Of a DNA stretch of 64,000 bases, positions 23,037-34,665 are shown piece after piece (position 1 is the stretch's first letter; each line of letters starts with the position of its first letter). The stretch is from Trichopria drosophilae. Lineage: Eukaryota > Arthropoda > Insecta > Hymenoptera > Diapriidae. The stretch spans positions 125,521,001 through 125,585,000 of the forward strand of contig CM059584.1 in the NCBI GenBank assembly GCA_030407085.1, written 5' to 3'. The notes beneath the pieces were generated by a model that had not been told where the DNA came from, made no database searches, and was given only the letters and a program-made list of their open reading frames with translations. Made by a program: the position numbers and the translations under genes.

Positions 23037-25507
23037 ATAAGAGACGATAAAAGCAGAAAAAATGCTTATTTTGTTCTACAATTTTTTTTTGCAGTAGAAA
23101 GTGATAAAGCTTGAAAAGATCTACAATTATTCAATTCCCCCTAAGTTGTTTCATTTTTCAAAAAATTGAGCGAAAAATTAAAAATTGATACCAATTTTTT
23201 TGTTACTATGGCACAGATAATTTCTAATATTATTTACATACATGCATTTTTGTGAAAAGATTTCTATTATTTTTTTGATATATTGAGTTTTGTTTTGTGG
23301 ATAGAGAGTTGAACATTTTTGAGAATTATTATTTTTCACATAAATAAACTTTCATTCATTTGAATCCCTGCTGGTTAGAGTGGACCCTTTATCCTGCTCT
23401 CTTTAAAAAGCATTAATTTTTCTTCTATTTTTACATCCAATCATACAATCTACTTATTATTAAAAACCCGATATTATGAGTAAGTAAGCACTATTTAGTA
23501 TTTATAGACATAATTATGTTGTTGATATAGGGAGAAACATCCTTTCAGTAAGTACAATACATTTATCGTATTCCCACGTAACCGACGCAATCCTTCCATT
23601 GCATTCAAGGATTCCTTTTGAAATTTAATGCGTATTGTTTCGGTAACAGGTCTTTTATAAAATGCACTTTCAGTATATGAAATTAATTTATTCTTGCATA
23701 TAAAATTACGTTAAAATTGTAATCTGTGCGGTGGATTTACTTTGCCTGATTTTCTTAGTCTATTGATATTTTTCTGTTCACTAATTCTCATGTTTAGATG
23801 TTGCTTATTTCCTCTGCCGTACATCGCAGTTATTTCAGAATACTTTATTTAATTAGCATTTAAGACCTTCAGTTTATAATTTATGTTTATTACATTTTGT
23901 TAAGTTGTATTGTATGTAGAAAAAGTTACTTTAACAATTAGAGATGTTAGAAAATACTCCATCGATTTGCCTTGAATGTAAGGTATTTGAAGGCAGGCTT
24001 CAAATTAATTGCGTTGTCATTATTACTACAAAAATATTAAATGTTTATTCATTTATTGATACATTTCATTATAAAATAAAAGGGATAACTATTGTTTACA
24101 TTGATTTAATATTCAGTATTAAGAGAAGTCCCTCAAAGTTTTATTAATTATAGATTGTATTACACGTCTCTTCTTCACAAATCATATGGTAGTCTTCTTT
24201 TCTTGGGCCAAAATATCCCACTTTTCAAAGTTAGAATAAACAAAAATGAATCAAACAAAATCAATAACTAACTAGGTTATAGTAGCGATCATTTTTTTGA
24301 AAAACGCAAAACACTCAATTACTTTTCATAACGAATGAATGCAGAAATATTATTCTGCAGAAATTTCACTTTTATGCATTTAAAATAATGCATAAATCGT
24401 TATGTTTTGAACATTTATGCTCAATGTTAAAGGCTGTATTCAATAATTATTAAATTACATTTATAATTGTAGCAATTAATAATAGACTTAACCCCTCTTT
24501 GCATCAATTACGATTAAATTAAAATAAACGAAACACTTTGTGCTATACATCTAATTTATTTTAAAAAAATATAGTATAATGTATAAATACATTCTGCGAT
24601 GTTTTAATACAAATTATAGTGTCATTAGTGACAGAAGGCCATTCGATTAAGGAATTATAGAAATCTATATATTTATCTGCTATTTACTGTTTTTTTTAGA
24701 TCTTCAGTTTTCGTTTTTTTAATAGAATTTGGCTACCAGAATAAGTCAATAATTGTATAAAAAACTTATTAACACGTATAGAACAACATAAATAAAGTTA
24801 GGCTTAATTCTAATGAATAAAATTAAAGAAATATTGACTAGAGACGTTGGATCCCTTTTTGTATAAACAAAATATGTAACTGGAAATGACGATTAACAAA
24901 TCTAATATAAATGGTAGATGTAGACTTTGAAAGTAAGAATTTATAATTATTTTAAACAATTTACCTAAAAATGGACCTAGTGCCCTTTTCGGGTCCATCA
25001 ATTCAATTGCAATACGTACATGATAATAAATGTTTATGTGGTCATGTTTATTCCCATGTATCAGATTACCCGAAAAGACTTATCTGCAATGTAATGTTTG
25101 ATTTGCTAATACCTGGTCAGGTTTGCTTCATGCATCACTCGATTGTCAATTGTCAAATTTGTCAATTGGCACAAGGTATTCGATAAAAGTAATTTTTAAT
25201 TTTTCAATATTTTTAAACACATTCAGTAATTTTGTCAGTCATTTATTCAAATTATAATTAAATAATAAATAATGTTTTTCGAAATTTTGGAATAAATATA
25301 AAGTAAAGTACCATAAATTAACGTCAAGAACATTTCGAAATGGTATCTAACGACTATTCGAATGTGTAATCGATGTTCGGTACTCCGGTATTTAATTATC
25401 GCAATTTTTTCTCGGTTCTCAAGATATACCCTTGTTTCGTTGTTTGACTTTTTTTTGGGTTCCACTTAATTCTCATTTTTCATGATCATGTTGGTTGTGC
25501 TCACGCA
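23037..25507. other. Unassigned AT-rich DNA
   Basis: T-rich runs near 23090 and 23270, and a small palindrome at 24374-24397 (TATGCATT with AATGCATA). No gene signal. Confidence 0.5.
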
Positions 25508-25759
25508 GTGCCATTTCTCATTCTTAACCTGCTACTTTCGGATTCACTTGAACACTTTTTTTGGTCACATTCTTCTCTTCGTGGTCTCACCACTACGGCA
25601 TTCGTCTACAGTAAGAGGCTCTTAATATTTCACTTCTGTCCGATTACCACCCATCACCCTCCTTACCGACCGACGGGTCTAATGCTATCAAGCTATCTTC
25701 GTCTGTTCGCTTCACTTTTATTTCTCTATTATTCGTGGGTTATTGGAACATCGCAATAA
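25508..25759 (+). pseudogene. Possible LINE ORF2 C-terminal tail
   Basis: The 83-codon frame holds SDSLEHFFWSHSSLRGL and later PPYRPTGLMLSSYLRLF. The first part has the spacing of the D-x2-EH-x-hydrophobic run before the C-terminal zinc knuckle of many LINE ORF2 proteins, with the expected Cys replaced by Ser-His. It is C-rich in composition unlike the flanks. This rests on one weak motif. Confidence 0.25.
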
Positions 25760-25955
25760 AAAGTCTCGAATTTGAATAAATAACTTTATTTGCAATTTAA
25801 AATTTTTAAATCAATAATACATGGAAATTTAGCAGTTTCACAATTAATATATGACCAAACCCATACGAATTTATTCATCACATAAATGATAATTATAAAC
25901 AACCATTTTTAAAAATAAAAAACTTCCAAATCTTCAAGAAGCATTAATAACTTCA

Positions 25956-26116
25956 TTAACTCTTAATGCTGACGCCAGGGTCGTTTTCGACCCAGAGAAA
26001 ATTCAAATTGTAATTTATAAATTGCACAACAGTAAGCACTTTCAAACGGCAGAACATATTTGACCCAGGTAGTGGTATCAAAAGGCCTTAAAATAGCCGT
26101 CGGAACTAAGGGTTAA
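25956..26116. mobile_element. 161-bp TTAA mini-element, piggyBac-like
   Basis: TTAA at 25956-25959 and 26113-26116 bounds a block beginning CTCTTAATGCTGACG and ending CGTCGGAACTAAGGG, imperfect inverted ends. The element at 39952 matches it along its whole length (GGGTCGTTTTCGACCC, ATTGCACAAC, AGGCCTTAAAATAG). TTAA duplication is the hallmark of piggyBac transposition. GTCGTTTTCGAC near the left end is itself a small palindrome. Confidence 0.85.
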
Positions 26117-26175
26117 ATTCAACGTGATATTTCAATATTTTTAAACAATAAAAAAACTTGACACCAAACGTTCCT

Positions 26176-26523
26176 GGGTGCACCTCAAAAACCAGAGAAA
26201 TAAAAATACAGACACTTCAAAAACCCGACAGTCAAAAACCAGACATTTAAAAAACAGACACTTCCGATTGATACGTTTACTACATACAAAAATGATATCA
26301 GATCGCCGTCCTTGAGATCTCACTGGAAGGTCATTTCATGGTCAAAAATGTTTGACCAAGGGATTCATTTTGTAGGGCACTTGAAGGTCAAATCAATCTG
26401 ACCCCGGGTTATTTATTAAGCACTAAATCAATCATTAACTACATTTTCAGAATTTGTACATTTTGAAATGGTTGATTTTTGAAGTATCGGTTTTGTGATT
26501 TGTCGGGTTTTTGAGGTGCACCC
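26176..26523. mobile_element. CCGACA-family foldback element, 348 bp
   Basis: GGGTGCACCTCAAAAACC at the left end pairs with GGTTTTTGAGGTGCACCC at the right. The left side repeats a word like AAAAACCCGACAGTC about every 17 bp. The interior carries AAGGTCATTTCATGGTCAAA and further AAGGTCA words (26328, 26385). No target duplication is visible (TTCCT versus AATTT). Confidence 0.75.
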
Positions 26524-27966
26524 AATTTTTTCGGATTGTCAATCAAAAAAAGATAATAGAGATTACACCTGAAGTAAATAACGTAACAGTGAAAACATAA
26601 CGTCCTTCATGTTTCCAAATAAAAAGGATATTTTAAAATCGATTAAAAATTGATGGAGCTGTGAGTTACTTAAAAAAAAAACGAAAAAATAAGTTTTTGT
26701 AAGTAGAAAAATGAGGTTTTTGAAGGGCATGCGAAAAAACAACCACACTTCTCAGTTTTTCATGTTCTAAAAGCTCTACTACTGCCCATTAAATGTAGGT
26801 ATATTTCGATTTTTCGTCGTTAGAAGTGTAATCGAATATATTAAATACTCAAACCTAAGAAACTTCCGAATACTTGCATACAATTCTGAAATTAAACTAG
26901 ATTCAATTTAAAAATACGGTGACTTATTCAATTAGTAGTACACTTTGATAATACGAAGAGAAAAACTCTATATGACTAATCAAATATTATTGTTACTATC
27001 AGATTATTAGAATAAACACTTTCTTTAATACAATTTTACTAATATATTAGTAATATTTCATTATTTTTTAATGAAAAATTAACTAATTTATGGCAATGCA
27101 GTTGTCATTTTATATTCAGATTTTTTTTCATTTCCAATAATTAAAAATGTTGTATTTTTCCTTTATTCTAATATTTTTCTCAAAATTCATGCCATCAAAA
27201 TGAAAGAATTAAGAAATGACAAATGGTCTGGAACTGAATACTCCAATTATAATAATATTATTTCTATTATTTCCTTAAAGAAGGTGTGAATTTGTGCAAA
27301 TTTATTTTCCAATGTAAAGCAAAGATTCAAGATAAACTTTTCGACATCTGACATTAGAACTGAATTAAATCAAGTACGTCTATTAAAATTTAAATACTCT
27401 TAACAATAACTTAAGAGCGTTATCGAATGATACGTACTAAAATAGAAATAGATTATATCAGAAAAAATGGTCTGTGAAAATGGATAAAAAAGTCGTTGTT
27501 ATAAAACGTCGGACACTGACAGAACGTTACTACTTACGTCGTAGAGATCTCTCAGACGTCGGTGTCAAGTAACGCATTTTCTCACTTTACAAAAACGTGT
27601 ATTCTTACGTTTTCTTTATCGAAAAAATAAGCATGGTTGACAAATTACACATAGAACACTTAAAGCGATGGACTGGATATAACGAAAATATTTTAAGTAA
27701 TTGAATAATTATTATTATAAAAATAAATATTTTGATAAAAATGTATTTGAAAACATCATACACAACACTCCATATATGTAAGTGCTATTTTAATGTTTCT
27801 CTTTGTATTGCAATTTTATATAAAAAGGGTCATTATTCTAGACTATACTCTCTAAACTTGAATTAATCAAAAACAACTTATCTACAGCGAAAAGTGGGTT
27901 ACCATTAATTAGTAAGTTTTTTACTGACAAATAGTGTGAAAATACTAATTCAATAGTAAAATTCTA
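26524..27966. other. Unassigned AT-rich DNA
   Basis: A short patch at 27505-27590 (GTCGGACACTGACAGAACG, CGTCGTAGAGATCTCTCAG) is less AT-rich. No feature could be assigned. Confidence 0.45.
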
Positions 27967-28209
27967 CACTGAAAGAAATCGTATGTAGATTTTACCTAAG
28001 TTGGTCAAGTAAAATCTGCCGAACTGAAAACTAAGTAAAATTTGCCGAACTTGTTCAGCAGATATTACTTAACTACTTATGTAATAGTTCCTGAAATTCT
28101 ATTAAGTAGATATTGCTGAAAAACTAAGTAATAATTACTTGACTATCTTTATATATGAAATCAGTGATTTTCTACTGCAAATATATAAAGATATAGACAT
28201 AGTGTATAA

Positions 28210-28490
28210 TGCACCAGATATTTAAGTTCGCTGATTACGGGATCTAGGTATCGCGCTGCATAGTTTTTCACCATTCTAGCTGAAATACGTGCACCAGGTG
28301 TTCCGGGTCGCCGATCAAGGGGTCTAGGTATCGAGCTCCATAGTGTTTCATGATTCTAGCTGAAATACGTGCACCAGGCATTCAAGGTCGGCGATTACGG
28401 TGTCTAGGAATCGCGCTCCGTAGTTTTTCATCTTTTTAACTAAAAAATATGCACCAGGAGTTTGGGGTCGACGATCAAGTGGTCTAGGTA
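28210..28490. repeat. 88-bp tandem units, left array
   Basis: About three units each read GCACCAGG, then GGTCGCCGAT-AA-GG, GTCTAGGTATCG, GCTCCATAGT, TTTCAT and TCTAGCTGAAATACG. The inverse array lies at 28712-29000. The units include the CGCTGATTACG word. Confidence 0.8.
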
Positions 28491-28493
28491 TTG

Positions 28494-28711
28494 ACTTTGA
28501 TTTAACCAACGATGACCTTGAGGTCAAAGTTGAAGGTCATTTCAAGGTCAAATCAATTTTGCTTATTTTTCTACAAATTTGAACATATTTTGATTTGACC
28601 TTGAAATGACCTTGGCCCAAGGTCAAGGACAAGGTTACCGTTATTTATTAGGTAAAATTGATTTGACCTTGAAATGACCTTCAACTTTGACCTCAAGGTC
28701 ATCGTTGGTTA
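28494..28711. repeat. AAGGTCA palindromic core
   Basis: GATGACCTTGAGGTCAAAG, GAAGGTCATTTCAAGGTCAA and their inverses give about a dozen AGGTCA or TGACCT copies in 218 bp, arranged both as direct repeats spaced by a few bases and as inverted pairs. The halves (28494-28555 and 28650-28711) are inverse copies. Confidence 0.85.
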
Positions 28712-29592
28712 ACACCAAGTGGATACCTAGACTACATGATCGGCAACCCCAAACACCGGGGGCACGTTTTTTAGTTATAAAAATGAAACTCTACGGAACG
28801 CGACACCTAGACCCCGTACTCGACGACCCTATGGTGCGCGATATCCAGACCCCGTAATCGATGACCCTAAACACCTGGTGGACGTATTTTAGTTAAAGTG
28901 ATGAAGAACCACGGCGTTCGATAACTAGACCACGTATCGGCGATTGTAAGCATCTAGTGCACGTATATTAGTTAAAAGGGCGTTACGATTATCCAAAGCT
29001 CGCCGAGCACATGACTGCAAGCGCCATCTGGATACATGAAGTTTTGAGATAAGTGGGAGGTCACGAAGAGAACCGACATACCATAGGGAATATAGCAGCA
29101 GTGTCATCCCCCTGCCTAGACATCTATTTCTTTAATTATTATTGCAATTGTATAGGAATGGGAATATGTGATATGAATGCATGAGTTTTCATTTGACATA
29201 AGTTAACCTCAAATCTTTGTTTGAGTTATTAACCAGTCACATAAAAACAATGATACAATACTAATACTCGAACAATTAGTTTCAACTATTCATATAATTC
29301 ATTAATAATTACAAAATATATACCGAATTACCGACATTTGCTAAAACCGGACAAACAGCTGTCTTGTACGTTTCGATGCAGCGATGTGCTCTGGCTCGGC
29401 AATATTTGCCGAAGTTATTAAATAAAATCTACAGAAAAGTTGTTACTCAAGTCATTAAGTAGATTTTCTAGATTTTGTTCAGCAAATATTACCGAAGTGA
29501 CTATGTAAATGTTACATAATGGTGGTTACTTAACTTCTTCGGAAAATTTTACTTGAGTTTTCGGCAGAACTTACTAACAAATTCTTTCAGTG

Positions 29593-30881
29593 TACTAATG
29601 TACAAGGAGATGTTGACTTTTTTATTTTCGTAGTTTGTAGAATTAGTAATAAATTAGTAGGTTTGAACTTTTTATTAGCACAAATGATTACTAATTCATT
29701 TGATGACTCAATTTTTATTTTCATTCAGATTTAGAGAATAAGCTTATAATTATACAGAAATACTGCAGTCAGTTGACATAAAAAATTTTAAATATTTGAG
29801 GTATGAGAAACATTTTTTACTGGTTTTTCTTGAAAACTGCCCACAAGAAATGTTTCCTTGTTTTCCTAATCAGTTGAATATATGTTTGAACGATTCTCAC
29901 ATGTTTAGTATCAAATGTTCGATAATTTTCTCCAAATAAAATTTTACTTTGTTCTATAACGTCTTAGAAAATCGTATCATTTCTGCGAATAAAGTCGAAC
30001 CTGATATATTTGGATATTTGTGAGTATTCAGGGTGTTGTGTTCAAAATCAATAGATTCTACACTCAGAAATATATTATATTAGTTATTCAGTGGAGACTA
30101 AATATTTTATAGTTTTTATAGATGTATATAGTTTAGATGACTAAATCAAAATTGGAACAACTAAAGAAATGTATTTATACAGACTGTTCCGATCAGGCAA
30201 CTCACCAATTACATTTACAACACATTTTAAATAAAACTACATAAACAAAACAGATTAAAATAGTTTTATTATAATCCACTTTTTGGAGTATTAGACATTA
30301 ATCCAAACCATAAACTGATAACAAAAATATATAAATAAGTATGACAATGCAACATATTTATTTTCATTTATTATTATTAATATACTAAATAAACAAACAA
30401 ATTAACATTAAAATTAATATAAACATCTCATGCAAATTTTGCATACACTTTATAACCCTTTGTAGTTATTGATTACAGAATGTTTGGTAATGCTATAGAA
30501 TTTTAACAAATAAATAATTATTCTAATAAAACTTGAGTTTCACTCTTTTCCTGATTAAAAAATATAAAATTTGATAAAAATGACATAAAATCAATAGTCT
30601 ACAGAAGCCTTTTGTTACTTTTACAATGGGTAAGCTCGTTGTAATAATGCCTTCAAGGCGTGTTTTCCAGAATATTTGTTTAGGTAATGACATTTATAAC
30701 GAAACATAGTATTGACTTTATTAGTATGATTATTCATTAAAATCATGACACATTATTAATCCTGTTTAATATTTGTTATACCCTATAGATTATCGTGTAA
30801 TGGAAACCGAAGCCAGTTTCTTGCCAAATTTTCTGAAGCACATTATAGCAGTATAAAGATCAATAAAATGGGCAAAAATTA
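29593..30881. other. Unassigned AT-rich DNA
   Basis: A featureless AT-rich run between two elements. Confidence 0.5.
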
Positions 30882-31177
30882 CACAGGACATTAACAAAAA
30901 TTTGTTTCCAGATCACCTGAATCAGAAATAGTAGATCTTATAGATTTTTGACCGCTGAAAACGAATCCGTTATTAAATTTGGCCCATCACGTCAGGATTT
31001 TAAGATATCTGATCTGAAAAATATACTTTTTGCCAATTTAACGTTAGGATATGTGAAAAATCCGAAACGATGAGTTAACTTGAGCAACGAATTCGTTTTC
31101 AGCGACGAAAAATCTGTAAGATCCTGCACTTTTGATTCAAGTTGTGTCAAAAAAATTATTTTTTTTGCGGTCTTGTG
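30882..31177. mobile_element. 296-bp TTA-flanked element, PIF/Harbinger-like
   Basis: TTA-CACAGGAC at the left and GTCTTGTG-TTA at the right; TTA is repeated directly, so it is a 3-bp target duplication rather than part of the inverted ends. Arms share GATTTTTGACCGCTGAAAACG or its equivalent and AGATCTTA. A TTA or TWA duplication is typical of PIF/Harbinger. GTCAGGATTTTAAGATATCTG near 30990 is shared with the 39528 element. Confidence 0.75.
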
Positions 31178-31214
31178 TTATGTTTTTTTTTTAAGTACCT
31201 TCAGTGATTAATTA

Positions 31215-31333
31215 CACAGGACCGCAAAACAATTTTTTATGGGAGAAAAATTGAATCATTGATGAACAATCTATAAGATCCACTATTTCTGATTCAAGTG
31301 ATCTCGAAACAAATTTTTTTTTGTGGTCCTGTG
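31215..31333. mobile_element. 119-bp TTA-flanked relative of the preceding element
   Basis: It begins CACAGGACCGCAAAAC and ends TTTTGTGGTCCTGTG, again with TTA on both sides. Its right arm matches the left arm of the 30882 element better than its own left arm, so the pair may be one 450-bp element with a rearranged centre. Confidence 0.65.
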
Positions 31334-31886
31334 TTATTTGTATTTTTTATTCGAACTATGGAATATGAAAAAATAAAATTTAGAGATTAAAGATAATGTA
31401 GGGAGACGTTTTAAACAGATTTTCAAAGAAATATTTTTCATCCGAATTAATATATTATTATAATATGTTATGGATAAAGATACATATTACACATGACTAC
31501 AGTACTATAATTTACAATCTTTACGGAAATACTTAGAAATGATCGAATCTACTACATAATTTTATCGTAATGAATAGTTTATTACTAAATATCATATAAA
31601 ATGCTGAAATTACCGTTAAAAGAAAGTATATTAAGTGAATACTTGTAATGTACTTCTCCATAAAAGAAAAAAGTTCTGTGATAAATGATTGTCAAACTTT
31701 ATACTTAAACTTACGGCACATAAAATTTTATACACACAGATTAAAAAGGGTAGTTAAACGAGTTAGTAATTTGTAGATATGTAATCAATAAGTTGTATGA
31801 ATTTGAAAAGATCTTATGTCTGCAAGAGAAAAGAAAATTTTATAATGTATAATGTTTTTCTCACACTTACACCTACATTGCGGGAG
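31334..31886. other. Unassigned AT-rich DNA
   Basis: Nothing recognised. Confidence 0.5.
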
Positions 31887-31987
31887 CGTTCGCTTTGCTC
31901 GCCCGATAAACTTCGCACTCGTCGAAGATCAATAATAATTAGTGATTTCCGACGAGTGCGAAGTTTGTCGCACGAGTAAAGCGACTA
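31887..31987. repeat. 100-bp GC-rich foldback
   Basis: The left arm (31887-31932) and right arm (31946-31987) are inverse at about 85 percent, sharing CTTCGCACTCGTCG with CGACGAGTGCGAAG and CGCTTTGCTCG with CGAGTAAAGCG. The loop is AT-rich and about 14 nt. It is far GC-richer than its flanks. A micro-MITE is the likely identity, and a structured RNA is possible. Confidence 0.75.
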
Positions 31988-33838
31988 CGTCACATCCAAC
32001 ATAAATGATTTTACTAAAAACTGGCGAAAAATGCACAAATTTTGTTTGGATGTATCTGGAGCATTCAATACTAGAAGGTATCTTATTAAAGAGTTTTAAA
32101 GTTCTGCTACACTTGAACCTTCTTTCTAGCAATGTAATTGGATTTCTCGAAGGCATATACGCCATGAAATACAAACTGGAAAAGCCGTATGCCAATTATT
32201 GAACACCGTTTAAGCATAAGTTTCGGATAAGTAGACATGAAAAGAAATAAAGCGTACTGATAATTGATACTATATTTATTCGTTGTATCACAGCAGTATG
32301 TACGTTTCAAGTGGAAATAATAACTTGAAATTGAAAAGAGTTTATTGTTTGAAAGTTATTCGATTAAAAAGCTCAGAAAGCTCTACGAATAAATAGTTTA
32401 CGTGACTTTTACTGAAAACTGTATTATGACATTACAAACATCAACCGAAAGTTCCACGAGCTTTTCACCGTGGATAAGGAAAGCACATAAAGTTGTTCGC
32501 AACCGTAAAACTATTTTCAAAGTTCTTTGATTCGAATTTAAAGGTTTTCCCTAAAAACTAAGGAAGGAAGAAGGATTCATTTATTGATTTTTTTACATAT
32601 GTGATATTTTCCAAATATTTTATCATTCGATTTTTTACACAGTGTTGATACAAACAGTAATTGATATTAATAATGCATTGTTATCTATCAAGATTTTTAT
32701 AATTTAAATCGATGAATGTCATGATAAAGTAACAAATCACATTGAAAATTGAACTTAAGTTCGATAAAGTAAGAAGACGTAATATTTCTAATAGATATAC
32801 CAAATACTGCGTTAGTATTAGCAATAACTTATACCACCTTTTTAAAGGCATATTTTATACACAAAAATATTCAAATATTTATGACTAATATATAATAATG
32901 TATAAGTCAACATAACGAGAGTAGCATTGTCTTTTCCAAGAAAACTCTGAATATTAATTAACTGAGAATGAGTATAATACTCTTACACAACTATTGTTCA
33001 ATAAACACTAAGATACGCATATAAACCTCTCAGTAATAGTCATAAATTGCCGATAAAGTTTAACGACGAAGTTACTTAGTATGCAGTGTATTACGTAGGA
33101 AATACTACAAAGTCGATTTTGAACGCATGTACATTTCATAACCGGAGTTGTATAAACTAGACATAAATTAAATATTGGTTTAATGCATCATCATCATAAC
33201 TTAACATCGATCAACTCAGATATCAATCTTTCACAAAAAACCGGCAGTGGAGACTTTTATTTACAAAGATGGCAACAGCATTTTAGATTTAGGGGTAACC
33301 AGTTTTTAGTGGTTCGGCTTTTGTTCTTTTCGTTATTGATGTTTGTAATCTGTACAATAAAACATAGCAAATTTTATTAAACCACAATAACTAAAGGTAC
33401 AAAAGTGAGACGATTATCCCTAAATTGAAAATGTTCAGTTTTCGTAAACAAAAGACTTTCAGTGCAGTTCATTCTGTAAAATCATGAGCGATTACTCCTG
33501 TTATATTAATATCATGATTATATTGCAACATATGCATGAAATTCCTCTTATTCCTTATACGAACAAACGTTGATAATTTGCACAGGAATTTTATCATTGT
33601 TTTATTTAGTAAAAAAAAAATGTTAAAAGACACCTTTACTTCCGATTGATTTAGAAATCGCTTTTTCGATTGGTGCTAGTTAAGCTTTCAAAAATTTACT
33701 AAAAAAGGACGATTTTTGAGGTACAAATTATTTTAGAATGCAATTTTCACTATAATATCGATTTCTGACCATTTTCTGCCATCCCAGAAATTGTTATATT
33801 AATTTCGTGTTTTATTATGGTATAAGAAGGAATGATTA
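31988..33838. other. Unassigned AT-rich DNA
   Basis: Overlapping short frames on both strands at 31929-32310 show no motifs; part of them is the foldback read through. No repeat pair was found. Confidence 0.5.
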
Positions 33839-33869
33839 CACCGGACCACAAAAAAAAACTTATGTCATG

Positions 33870-34300
33870 TGCAAGAAACGCAACTAGGTTTATCTTATAG
33901 ATTTTGGGCCGCTGAATCCGAATTCGGGCACAGAATTGGTCCTATACGTCTGAGTTTTCTTATATGTGAGGTTTAAAGTGCGAAAATTTGCTTTTTTCAG
34001 GAAAATTTACACATTTACTGCAAGAAAAAAATTTTAAGCTGTAAAATGGAACAAGACTAGGTTTTTCTTGTACATTTTGGGCCGCTTAATCTGAATTTGG
34101 GGACAGAATTGGTCCTATATGTCGGAAGTTTTTTAAATCTGAGGTTTATACTGCGATAAATTGCGTTTTTTTCCGAGAAACTTGACAAATCTCGTGCAAG
34201 AAAAAAAAATTCAACTGTACAATGGATCAAAACTAGGTAATTATCGTATGGATTTTTAGTTGCTCATCCGAATCCAGGATCCAGAATTTATTAAAAAAAA
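33870..34300 (+). repeat. Three tandem units of about 175 bp, left side only
   Basis: Each unit opens TGCAAGAAA, then an AACTAGGT word, TTTTGGGCCGCT-AAT-CGAAT, ACAGAATTGGTCCTATA and GAGGTTTA. The third is truncated and most diverged. Confidence 0.7.
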
Positions 34301-34628
34301 AATGCTTTTTGGACATATTTACATTTTTTTAGATTCAGTGCACGGAGAGACTTTTCATACGAATATTTCTAAAATTCTGTTTCGAAAATTCCTATAAAAC
34401 GTAAAATTGCTATAAGAATTTAGGGGTAATCGATGTAGTGTTAGAAAAATTCGAATACTGATATGAATTCTCCGAGTTGTTATAGATTTTAAGAATATTT
34501 CAAAAGATTGTAAGAATTGTTCATATAGTGAAGTTGAAAAATTAGTATAGTGTGTTAGAAAAACCTCAGTGTAATCTCGTTTAATATGCCACACACATTT
34601 TTCTAAACAAGAAAGCGAGAGAAAGATA

Positions 34629-34630
<2 letters not shown>

Positions 34631-34664
<34 letters not shown>

Positions 34665-34665
34665 C
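34631..34665. repeat. (GAAA)n microsatellite
   Basis: About 35 bp of GAAA repeats within the TTA-flanked element. It creates the Ser/Phe/Leu-rich start of a minus-strand frame that is not a gene. Confidence 0.95.

Larger units (their letters stand above)
27967..29592. mobile_element. 1.63-kb nested-palindrome transposon with CACTG ends
   Basis: CACTGAAAGAA at the left and TTCTTTCAGTG at the right, each bordered by TA, define the element. The outer arms (27967-28170 and 29380-29592) share words such as TTGCCGAA, TTCAGCAAATATTAC and AAGTAGAT. Inside them lie inverted arrays of an approximately 88-bp unit (28210-28490 and 28712-29000), and at the core an AAGGTCA palindrome (28494-28711). So three concentric inverted repeats are nested in one element. 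There is no coding frame. The CACTG-plus-TA ends recall the 11279 and 35834 elements. Confidence 0.85.
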
